From: Wenzhouxiangella sp.
GTDB taxonomy: Bacteria > Pseudomonadota > Gammaproteobacteria > Xanthomonadales > Wenzhouxiangellaceae
DNA: 8,753 nt
Direction of reading: 5' to 3'
Assembly: GCA_007121485.1 (NCBI GenBank)
Contig: SKKM01000298.1
Location: 1-8,753, forward strand
Shown: positions 1 to 5,366 of the stretch, in pieces
Layout: each line of letters starts with the position of its first letter
Numbering within the stretch: position 1 is the stretch's first letter
Translations under genes and position numbers: made by a program
Notes under the pieces: model-generated
Seen by the model: only the letters and a program-made list of their open reading frames with translations
What the model was told of the DNA's origin: nothing
The model's database searches: none

Positions 1-7
1 AGTCCGC

Positions 8-673
8 TCATGCAGCGCCGACGAAGCCGCTGGCCATCCAGTGTCGTTCGGTCGGTCGGCTGAGCTGGAGATCGAGCAAGCCCGCTGCTTCGAACTGCGT
101 GCGCACCTCCTCGATGGTCCACGCGGCCAGCAGGCTGTTGTAGAAGTCATCGCGCAGTACCGGCGGCGCGTCGGCGGCGTGCTGGTCGACGATCCAGCGG
201 GCCCGGGCCTCGGAATCGGGCCGGTGCAGATCCATGATCTGTACATAGGTGCCCGGTCGGGCCAGTGCGGACACGGCCTGCCACAGGCTCATCGGGTCGG
301 GCAGGTGATGCAGCAGGCTGTTGGAGACCACGGCATCGAACTGGCCCGGCGGGCAGCCTTCCGGCAGCCGCGCCTGCAGCAGTTCGATGCGCGCTGCCAG
401 GCCCGCGCGTTCCACCGCCTGCCGGGCCAGCGCCAGCATGTTGGGTCCGGCATCGAGCGCGGTGATGTGCCATCCAGGCAGGGCCGAAGCGAGTCGCAGG
501 CAGATGTCCCCGGGGCCGCAGCCCAGGTCGATCAGCCGTCCGGCTTCAGTGCCGCCAAGTCTCGCGGCCACCGCGTCGGTGAACAACTGGTTCGGCTCGG
601 AAAAATCGGCCTCGGCGTAGGCGCGCGCCTGGGCCGGTTCGTCCATCAGTTCGGGTTCAGGAATTCTCTGCAT
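8..673 (-). CDS. Class I SAM-dependent methyltransferase, substrate unknown
   Basis: A 221-residue soluble protein with a Rossmann-type methyltransferase fold. Motif I is LIDLGCGPGD (residues 47-56), which binds S-adenosylmethionine. An acidic residue in TALDAG (Asp74) probably contacts the SAM ribose, and SNSLLHHLPDP (117-127) is the motif IV/post-IV region typical of the Methyltransf_11/25 families. No membrane segment or signal peptide is visible. The start at 673 is preferred because the N-terminal run RIPEPELMDEPAQARAYAEA looks like a conserved opening (from memory); Met10 is a less likely alternative. The gene overlaps the end of the upstream lipoprotein gene by 17 bases, so the two are probably co-transcribed and translationally coupled. 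The methyl acceptor cannot be read from the sequence; ubiquinone-type or small-molecule acceptors are possible but not supported. Confidence 0.85.
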   Translation of the reverse strand: MQRIPEPELMDEPAQARAYAEADFSEPNQLFTDAVAARLGGTEAGRLIDLGCGPGDICLRLASALPGWHITALDAGPNMLALARQAVERAGLAARIELLQARLPEGCPPGQFDAVVSNSLLHHLPDPMSLWQAVSALARPGTYVQIMDLHRPDSEARARWIVDQHAADAPPVLRDDFYNSLLAAWTIEEVRTQFEAAGLLDLQLSRPTERHWMASGFVGAA

Positions 674-818
674 GATCCGCTTCGTTCTCTTCTTCCTCGG
701 GTGCTGCGGACTGCTCGGCCCGTTCGGCAGGCAGGTAGAGGTCGTCCTTGAGGCCGCAGGCGGAAAGCACCGGCAGGCTCAGCACCAACAGCAGGACTAC
801 GGGTACACTTGCGCGCAT
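657..818 (-). CDS. lptM: LptM (YifL)-like small outer-membrane lipoprotein
   Basis: A 53-residue ORF. It begins MRASVPVVLLLVLSLPVLSA, a type II signal peptide, followed by the lipobox LSAC with the lipidated Cys21. Mature protein starts CGLKDDLYLPAE, matching the CG-hydrophobic-K-x-x-LYLP signature of the LptM/YifL family. The tail is short and acidic (PEEEENEADHAENS). Family knowledge: LptM associates with the LptDE translocon and assists its oxidative maturation in the outer membrane. In many gammaproteobacteria it lies just upstream of lysA; here a methyltransferase gene follows instead, overlapping by 17 bases. The family commonly has Gly-Pro where this protein has Asp-Asp (KDDLY). Its ATG shares the CATG at 816-819 with the divergent hydrolase. 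The Shine-Dalgarno upstream is weak (GAG in CTCGAGAATTC). Signature and lipobox make the call firm despite the size. Confidence 0.85.
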   Translation of the reverse strand: MRASVPVVLLLVLSLPVLSACGLKDDLYLPAERAEQSAAPEEEENEADHAENS

Positions 819-1497
819 GAATTCTCGAGATCAGGAAAGGCTTGAATGTGTGGTCCAGGCGACAGGGCCGGACCCGCAGCACGCAGTCATCTGGCTGCAC
901 GGACTGGGTGCTGACGGCCACGATTTCGTGCCGATTGTACCCCACCTGCGCAGCGCCGCCGCCCGCCCGGTGCGCTTCGTTTTTCCGCACGCGCCGGTGC
1001 GGCCGGTCACCGTCAACGGCGGTATGGCGATGCGCGCCTGGTACGACATTCTGGGCTTCGAGATTGACCGCGACCAGGACCAGGCCGGCATACAGGCTTC
1101 GCTGGCCCAGGTTGACGCGCTGATCGATGCGCAGATCGCCGACGGCATGAGTCCGGCCCGCATCATCCTGGCCGGCTTTTCCCAGGGCGGCGCCATCGCT
1201 CTGCGCTGTGGCCTGACCCGCGCACAGCCGCTGGCCGGCGTCATGGTGTTGTCGGCCTACCTGCTCGAGGCCGACCGCCTGGAACAGTGGGCCCATCCGG
1301 CCTCGGCGCAGGTGCCGATCTTCATGGGCCACGGCAGCGAGGATCCGATCGTGCCGGTGGGCCTGGGAGAGTCCAGCGCCCGCCGCCTGCGGCAGGCCGG
1401 CCATGCCGTCGAGTGGCAGACCTGGCCGATGCCGCACTCGGTCTGCCCGGAGGAGATTGCAGCCATTGATCAATGGCTGCAGCGCTGCTGGTCGTGA
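817..1497 (+). CDS. Alpha/beta-hydrolase, carboxylesterase/phospholipase family (EstB-like)
   Basis: A 226-residue serine hydrolase of the carboxylesterase/phospholipase (Abhydrolase_2) family. VIWLHGLGADGHDF (residues 24-37) carries the oxyanion-hole HG motif. The nucleophile elbow is GFSQGG with Ser122; the other triad members are probably Asp176 (GSEDPIVP) and His207 (MPHSVCPEE). Length agrees with EstB-type bacterial carboxylesterases of about 220 residues; no signal peptide is seen, so it is probably cytoplasmic. The reading frame is open upstream to 748, but that extension lies across the lptM coding region. ATG 817 matches the usual distance to the first strand (LECVVQATGPDPQ). A GTG at 850 has a better Shine-Dalgarno (AGGAAAGG, 833-840) but would remove the first beta strand. 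The 3' end overlaps the regulator gene, suggesting an operon. Natural substrate unknown (short-chain esters or acyl thioesters). Confidence 0.88.
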   Translation: MNSRDQERLECVVQATGPDPQHAVIWLHGLGADGHDFVPIVPHLRSAAARPVRFVFPHAPVRPVTVNGGMAMRAWYDILGFEIDRDQDQAGIQASLAQVDALIDAQIADGMSPARIILAGFSQGGAIALRCGLTRAQPLAGVMVLSAYLLEADRLEQWAHPASAQVPIFMGHGSEDPIVPVGLGESSARRLRQAGHAVEWQTWPMPHSVCPEEIAAIDQWLQRCWS

Positions 1498-2207
1498 GAG
1501 ACCGGCTGAGCGTGGTGATCGTCGATGACGAGGCGCCGGCGGTGCGTCGCCTGCGCCGCCTGCTGGAGGGCCATCCCTGGGCCCGGTGCGTTGGCGAGGC
1601 CTCGAACGCGGCCATGGCGCTCGAGGTGTGTCGCCAGCAGCAGCCCGACCTGGTCCTGCTGGACGTGGAAATGCCGGGCCTGGACGGTGTCGGCACCGCG
1701 CGCCGCCTGCGCGCCCTGGACCCGGCGCCGCTGATCATCTTCGTGACCGCCTTCGAGCGCTACGCCGTCGATGCCTTCGACGTGCAGGCGCTGGATTACC
1801 TGGTCAAGCCGGTGCGCGCCGAGCGCCTGGAGCAGGCCCTGCAGCGCGCGCTGCGTGCCCGCGATCTGGGGCCGCGGCGCGCGGCGACGCTGGCTGCGCG
1901 ACTGGGTGAAAAACTGATGGCCATTCCGCTGGATGACATCCGGGTACTGGTCTCGGAGGACAAGTACACCTGCGTCCACCACCTGGGGGGGCAGGCGCTG
2001 ATCGAGGACTCGCTGCTGAGCCTGGAGGAGCGCTTCCCGGACCGTTTTGTCCGCGTGCATCGCGCGGCGCTGGTGTCGCGCGCGCACCTGCGCGCCGTCT
2101 ACACCGACGACGGCGGGCACGAGCGCGTGGAGGTGGAGCAGTGTTCGGTCAGCCCCGAGGTCAGCCGGCGCAACCTGGCGGCAGTGCGCCGGCTGCTCAA
2201 ATCCTGA
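1494..2207 (+). CDS. algR: LytTR-family response regulator (AlgR-like)
   Basis: A 237-residue two-domain regulator. The receiver domain (about 5-120) has acidic pocket Asp11/Asp12 (VIVDDE), phospho-acceptor Asp57 (LVLLDVEMPGLDG), Thr85 (FVTAF) and Lys105 (YLVKP). The C-terminal LytTR DNA-binding domain (about 138-237) includes LDDIRVLVSEDKYTCVHH and FVRVHRAALVSRAHL. Architecture and its place upstream of hemC match AlgR of pseudomonads, where algZ/fimS-algR-hemC-hemD is a known arrangement; the gene name rests on this. No AlgZ-type kinase gene is adjacent in this window. Start is uncertain. GTG 1494 gives a 4-base GTGA overlap with the hydrolase stop. ATG 1473 adds 7 residues, with GGAGGAG at 1449-1455 lying rather far (17 bases) upstream. 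GTG 1512 would start at MVIVDDE. Targets unknown; local hem genes are plausible by position only. Confidence 0.87.
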   Translation: MRDRLSVVIVDDEAPAVRRLRRLLEGHPWARCVGEASNAAMALEVCRQQQPDLVLLDVEMPGLDGVGTARRLRALDPAPLIIFVTAFERYAVDAFDVQALDYLVKPVRAERLEQALQRALRARDLGPRRAATLAARLGEKLMAIPLDDIRVLVSEDKYTCVHHLGGQALIEDSLLSLEERFPDRFVRVHRAALVSRAHLRAVYTDDGGHERVEVEQCSVSPEVSRRNLAAVRRLLKS

Positions 2208-2245
2208 CGCATGTCACCCGAAGCATTTCAGAAGGGAAGGAACGA

Positions 2246-3175
2246 ATGCATAACGTGATTACCCTGGCCACCCGCCAGTCCAAACTCGCCCTGTGGCAAA
2301 CCGAGCACGTTGCCGCCGAGTTGCGACGCCATCACCCGGGCCTGGAGGTCAGGCTGCTGCCCCTGAGCACTCGCGGCGACGAAGTGCTCGACCGCTCGCT
2401 GTCGGAAATCGGCGGCAAGGGCGTTTTCCTGAAAGAGCTGGAGCGGGCGCTGCTGGACGGTGAGGCCGATGTGGCGGTGCATTCGCTCAAGGATGTGCCG
2501 GCCGAATCGCCGCCCGGCCTCGAGCTTTCCGTGGTGCTGCCGCGTGCCGACTGGGCCGACTGGTGGCTGACCGCCGACGGCAGCACGCCCGGTGATCTGC
2601 CCGCCGGCGCCCGCGTGGGGACCTCCAGCCTGCGGCGGCAGAGCCAGCTGCTGCGCGCCTATCCCCATCTTGAGGTCGTGCCGATCCGCGGCAACGTGCA
2701 AACCCGGCTGGGGTTGATGACCAGCGGCAAGGTCGACGCGGTCATCCTGGCCGCCGCCGGGCTGCAGCGGCTTGGCCTGCCCCTGGATCACCGCCTGGCC
2801 CTGACGCCGCCGGAGTTTCTGCCGGCGCCGGGGCAGGGCGTGATCGTGACCCAGTGCCGCGCGGGCGACGACGCCGTCGAGCGCTTGCTGGCGCCGCTGG
2901 AATGTGCGCGGACACGCGACCAGGTCAGCGCGGAACGAGCCGTGGTGGCGGCCATGGGCGCGGATTGCCGCATGCCCCTGGCCGCGCTGGCCACCATCGA
3001 CGAGCGTGGCGAGCTCGAGCTGGCGGCCCGCCTGTGCAGCCCCGACGGCCGGCAGACCGTGGAAATCAGCCTGCGCGGGCCGCGGGCCGAAGCGCAGGCG
3101 CTGGGCCGCAAGGCCGGGCATCATCTGCTGGCCGAGGGCGGCAGCGAGATCATCGCTGCCATCAATTTGAAATAA
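2246..3175 (+). CDS. hemC: Hydroxymethylbilane synthase (porphobilinogen deaminase)
   Basis: A 309-residue cytoplasmic enzyme, full length for HemC. It condenses four porphobilinogens into linear hydroxymethylbilane in tetrapyrrole synthesis. Visible signatures: ATRQSKLALWQ (8-18); STRGD (41-45); HSLKDVP (79-85) with catalytic Asp83; GTSSLRRQSQL (125-135) with substrate-binding arginines 130-131; PIRGNVQTRL (146-155); PAPGQG (193-198); and GADCRMP (238-244), where Cys241 should carry the dipyrromethane cofactor by thioether. ATG 2246 is chosen over upstream in-frame codons because of the GAAGGGAAGG Shine-Dalgarno at 2231-2240 and because family alignment begins here. It follows the regulator by 38 bases with no terminator, so read-through from that gene is likely. 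Downstream, hemD is separated by an unusual structured spacer. Codon use and GC match the neighbours. Confidence 0.97.
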   Translation: MHNVITLATRQSKLALWQTEHVAAELRRHHPGLEVRLLPLSTRGDEVLDRSLSEIGGKGVFLKELERALLDGEADVAVHSLKDVPAESPPGLELSVVLPRADWADWWLTADGSTPGDLPAGARVGTSSLRRQSQLLRAYPHLEVVPIRGNVQTRLGLMTSGKVDAVILAAAGLQRLGLPLDHRLALTPPEFLPAPGQGVIVTQCRAGDDAVERLLAPLECARTRDQVSAERAVVAAMGADCRMPLAALATIDERGELELAARLCSPDGRQTVEISLRGPRAEAQALGRKAGHHLLAEGGSEIIAAINLK

Positions 3176-3195
3176 TTTCGCCGGGAGGCTGGACA

Positions 3196-3366
3196 TTGCC
3201 GCTAGAAAGTGGCAACATCACCTTCACGCAAGTAGAGGGGTCAACGATTCGCTTTCCGGGCGCCATCCACGACCTAGACTTCTGAGGTGCGTCCCCCTAC
3301 TGCCAACGCCAACACGCAAGCCCCCAGCATCTTGGCGGTTTAGGTCAGGCGCCCGGAACCTAACTC
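3196..3366 (+). other. Structured hemC-hemD spacer, candidate leader RNA or small RNA
   Basis: Between hemC and the hemD terminator-like hairpin lies about 190 bases of sequence visibly lower in GC than its flanks. It contains several complementary arms. TTGCCGCT (3196-3203) pairs with AGTGGCAA (3208-3215) around an AGAA loop, with one G-U. CCGGGCGCC (3256-3264) is perfectly complementary to GGCGCCCGG (3348-3356). GACCTAGAC (3271-3279) pairs with GTTTAGGTC (3338-3346), one G-U. CGCCAA (3307-3312) pairs with TTGGCG (3332-3337). The last three are nested, forming a hairpin of about 100 bases. AGTAGAGGGG (3231-3240) can also pair with CCCCCTACT (3293-3301) with one bulged A, a crossing or pseudoknot contact. 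A 29-codon TTG-initiated ORF (3196-3285) lies over the 5' half. Not recognised as tmRNA, 6S, SRP or a known riboswitch. It may be a cis leader for hemD, a free small RNA, or a mobile-element remnant. Confidence 0.4.
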
Positions 3367-3392
3367 AAAAGCCTGCTTCTGCAGGCTTTTTT
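3367..3392 (+). terminator. Intrinsic terminator-like hairpin just before hemD
   Basis: A perfect 10-bp stem, AAAAGCCTGC (3367-3376) and GCAGGCTTTT (3381-3390), closed by a TTCT loop. The stem runs into a T tract (six T in all, 3387-3392). This is a textbook Rho-independent shape. It ends 5 bases before the hemD ATG, so it would stop transcripts from hemC or occlude the hemD ribosome binding region unless an alternative fold prevents it. Confidence 0.75.
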
Positions 3393-3397
3393 CGTTG

Positions 3398-4180
3398 ATG
3401 GATACGAAAACACGGATACTGGTCACTCGCAGCGGCGACAGCGGTCGGCAACTCGCCAACCGGCTGGAAGCGCACGGTGTGGCGGTCATCCACTACGCCC
3501 CTGTGCGGCTGGCGGCGATGCCGGATCCCGGAGCCACGCGCGCCCGGCTGCTCGAGAACCTCCCCGTCGACATTCTCGTGGCGCCTTCGGCCGAAGCCCT
3601 GCGCCAGCTGGCCGAACTGCTGGAACCCGCGCAGCTTGCTGCGCCCGTGGTTGTCGTCCCGGGGCCGGGAACGGCCCGTGTCGGCGCCCAGCTGGGTTTC
3701 AGTCGTCTGGCTTTTCCGCCGTGCGTGGGCGACAGCGAGCACATCCTGCGCCTGCCGGAACTCGAGGACGTCGCGGACGCCCGGATTCTGATCGTTGCGG
3801 CGGCTGGTGGGCGGGACCTGATCGAGACCCGGCTGCGCGAACGGGGTGCGCTGGTCCGGCGCCTGGAGGTGTACCAGCGGATCGCGGCGCCGCCGCCGCC
3901 GGAAACCGTCGAGCGGATCATGCGCGGACCATCCCTGGTCACCCTGCTGGCCAGCGGCGGCGCCCTGACCGGGCTCCGTCAGCAGTTGCCGGAGGCTTGC
4001 TGGAGGGTGATCGCCTCGCAAGCGCTGATTGCTCCCTCTGCGCGCGTGGCCGCCCTGGCCAGGGAAGCGGGCTGTGCCCGGGTGTCGGTCGCCGATGGGG
4101 CCGACGACCGCGCCATGCTGGCGGCGCTGGGGATGGTTTGCCCGCAGCTGGCAGCGATCAGTTACCCTTTGGAGAGGTAG
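3398..4180 (+). CDS. hemD: Uroporphyrinogen-III synthase
   Basis: A 260-residue protein that cyclises hydroxymethylbilane to uroporphyrinogen III with inversion of ring D. HemD is a poorly conserved family; visible marks are ILVTRSGDSGRQLANRLEAHG at the N-terminus (residues 7-27), VVVPGPGTARVGAQLG (85-100), ILIVAAAGGRDLIETRLRERGALV (130-153) and EVYQRIAAP (157-165), all at the expected places of the two-lobed fold. The position after hemC and before hemX/hemY supports the call. ATG 3398 is used; TTG 3395 directly precedes it in frame. Neither has a normal Shine-Dalgarno: the only candidate, GCAGG at 3381-3385, is buried in the hairpin's 3' arm and 12 bases from the ATG. Expression therefore probably depends on how the upstream RNA folds, or on a separate promoter. 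About 40 bases separate its stop from hemX. Confidence 0.92.
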   Translation: MDTKTRILVTRSGDSGRQLANRLEAHGVAVIHYAPVRLAAMPDPGATRARLLENLPVDILVAPSAEALRQLAELLEPAQLAAPVVVVPGPGTARVGAQLGFSRLAFPPCVGDSEHILRLPELEDVADARILIVAAAGGRDLIETRLRERGALVRRLEVYQRIAAPPPPETVERIMRGPSLVTLLASGGALTGLRQQLPEACWRVIASQALIAPSARVAALAREAGCARVSVADGADDRAMLAALGMVCPQLAAISYPLER

Positions 4181-4208
4181 TCAGCAGTCCCTGCGCCGGG
4201 CTGCGTCC

Positions 4209-4215
4209 GGGAGGA
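4209..4215 (+). promoter_or_regulatory. Ribosome binding site that fixes the hemX start
   Basis: GGGAGGAG-type purine run at 4209-4215, 5 bases before ATG 4221. It is one of the strongest Shine-Dalgarno sequences in the window and favours 4221 over the open frame upstream (to 4029) and over the internal ATG 4323. Confidence 0.7.
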
Positions 4216-4220
4216 GCCGA

Positions 4221-5366
4221 ATGAACGACAAGCCGCCAGATCGCGAAGAGATGGAGAGCCGGGATCCGGCGCGTGCCGCCAGCCTCTTAGTGTGCCAGCC
4301 GCGGCTGGATGACAGGGCTGCAATGAACGCTTCCGCCACCGTGCTGCCGCCGACTCCAGGATCAAGCCGCCGGGGATCGTTGCCCCTGGTCTTTTCGCTG
4401 CTGGTGTTGGCCTTCTGCGGTTGGTCGCCTTCCGTCTGGAGCGACACGCAGGATGAGCCCGAGCAGGCCGCCGAGTATGCCCCTGAGCTGGCCGCGGTCG
4501 AGGCCCGGATGGATGAACTGGCTGGGCAGCTTGCAACGGAGCGGGAGGAGCGACGGCAGCTGCTCGAACGGCACGAGGCCCTGGGCGGGGAGCTGGAACG
4601 GCTGAGCGCCCGGCTCGATGAGCTGGAAAGCCGGCTCGGCGAAGCCACGGCGACCGCGGAAGCCCGGGGGGCCGAAGACCTGCAGCTCGAACGCGATCTG
4701 CAGCGTCACATCGCCATGCTGGAGGCAGCCGCGCTGCTGCGGATCGGTCAGGAGCGCGCCGAGCTGGGTGGCGACCTGCACGGCGCACGGCTGGCCTATC
4801 GGCGTGCCGAGGAACTGCTGGCCCGGGTCGATGATGCGCGGCTGGATCGCGTCCGGCGCCTGCTGGCCCAGGAACTGGAGTCGCTGGAAAGCGCCCAGGA
4901 TCTGGACCTGGGCCGCGCCATGGCCCGGCTCGACCGCCTGGCCCGCGAGAGTCGCGGCTGGCCGACCCTGCTCGGTCATGGCGCCGGCGAACCCATGCCG
5001 CGGGGCGATGACGAGGAGCCGGAACACTGGCGCGAGCGCGTCGCCGGCGCGGCCCGGGGGCTGGTACGGGTTCAGGCCCGCGACGATCTGGGCCGCACCC
5101 AGGAGCAGTTCGAAGCGGCCAGGGAGCAGCTGCAGCTGCGCCTGGTCGCGGCCCAGCTGGCGCTGACGCGGCGCGACGCCGGTGCCCTGGAGCTGCATTT
5201 GGCGGCAGCCATCGAACTGCTCGACGATTGGTTCGATCCGGCTGCGAACGACGTCGTCCAGGCGCGCGGCGAGCTGAGCGACTTGAGCGAGCTGGGTTTC
5301 GAGCAGGATGTGCCGGACCTGGGTGAGGCCCTGAACCGGCTGCACGCCGTGCTGGGTGGATCTTGA
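4221..5366 (+). CDS. hemX: HemX family inner-membrane protein
   Basis: A 381-residue protein of the HemX family. The order is a polar, probably disordered cytoplasmic N-terminus (1-52), one transmembrane helix (about 53-74, SLPLVFSLLVLAFCGW), a highly charged coiled coil (about 86-142) and a helical periplasmic HemX domain (about 150-380). The domain includes LQRHIAMLEAAALLRIGQER (160-179) and a helix with RRAEELLARVDDARLDRVR. Some homologues are annotated as uroporphyrinogen-III C-methyltransferase, but no SAM-binding motif is visible here, so that activity is not supported. Its role is undefined; the link to tetrapyrrole synthesis rests on conserved operon position. ATG 4221 has a strong Shine-Dalgarno. 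Internal ATG 4323 (AGGG at 4314-4317) would shorten the cytoplasmic tail from about 52 to 18 residues without affecting the helix. Its stop overlaps the hemY start. Confidence 0.88.
   Translation: MNDKPPDREEMESRDPARAASLLVCQPRLDDRAAMNASATVLPPTPGSSRRGSLPLVFSLLVLAFCGWSPSVWSDTQDEPEQAAEYAPELAAVEARMDELAGQLATEREERRQLLERHEALGGELERLSARLDELESRLGEATATAEARGAEDLQLERDLQRHIAMLEAAALLRIGQERAELGGDLHGARLAYRRAEELLARVDDARLDRVRRLLAQELESLESAQDLDLGRAMARLDRLARESRGWPTLLGHGAGEPMPRGDDEEPEHWRERVAGAARGLVRVQARDDLGRTQEQFEAAREQLQLRLVAAQLALTRRDAGALELHLAAAIELLDDWFDPAANDVVQARGELSDLSELGFEQDVPDLGEALNRLHAVLGGS

Noticed and set aside
41..751. A 236-codon plus-strand ORF across the methyltransferase
   Set aside because: It overlaps the methyltransferase on the other strand, which has clear motifs; this frame shows none.
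748..816. N-terminal extension of the hydrolase to 748
   Set aside because: It would run antisense through the lptM signal peptide and adds residues that homologues do not need.
2228..3196. A 322-codon minus-strand ORF opposite hemC
   Set aside because: Pure shadow of hemC, low-complexity Gln/Gly/Arg/Ala composition.
3196..3392. tmRNA, 6S RNA or SRP RNA in the hemC-hemD spacer
   Set aside because: The hallmark conserved sequences were looked for and are absent; only a short AGGTCAGG resembles SRP RNA, without the following GGAAG-type loop.
4221..5366. HemX as an active uroporphyrinogen-III C-methyltransferase
   Set aside because: No SAM-binding motif is present; the protein is one membrane helix plus coiled coil and a helical domain.
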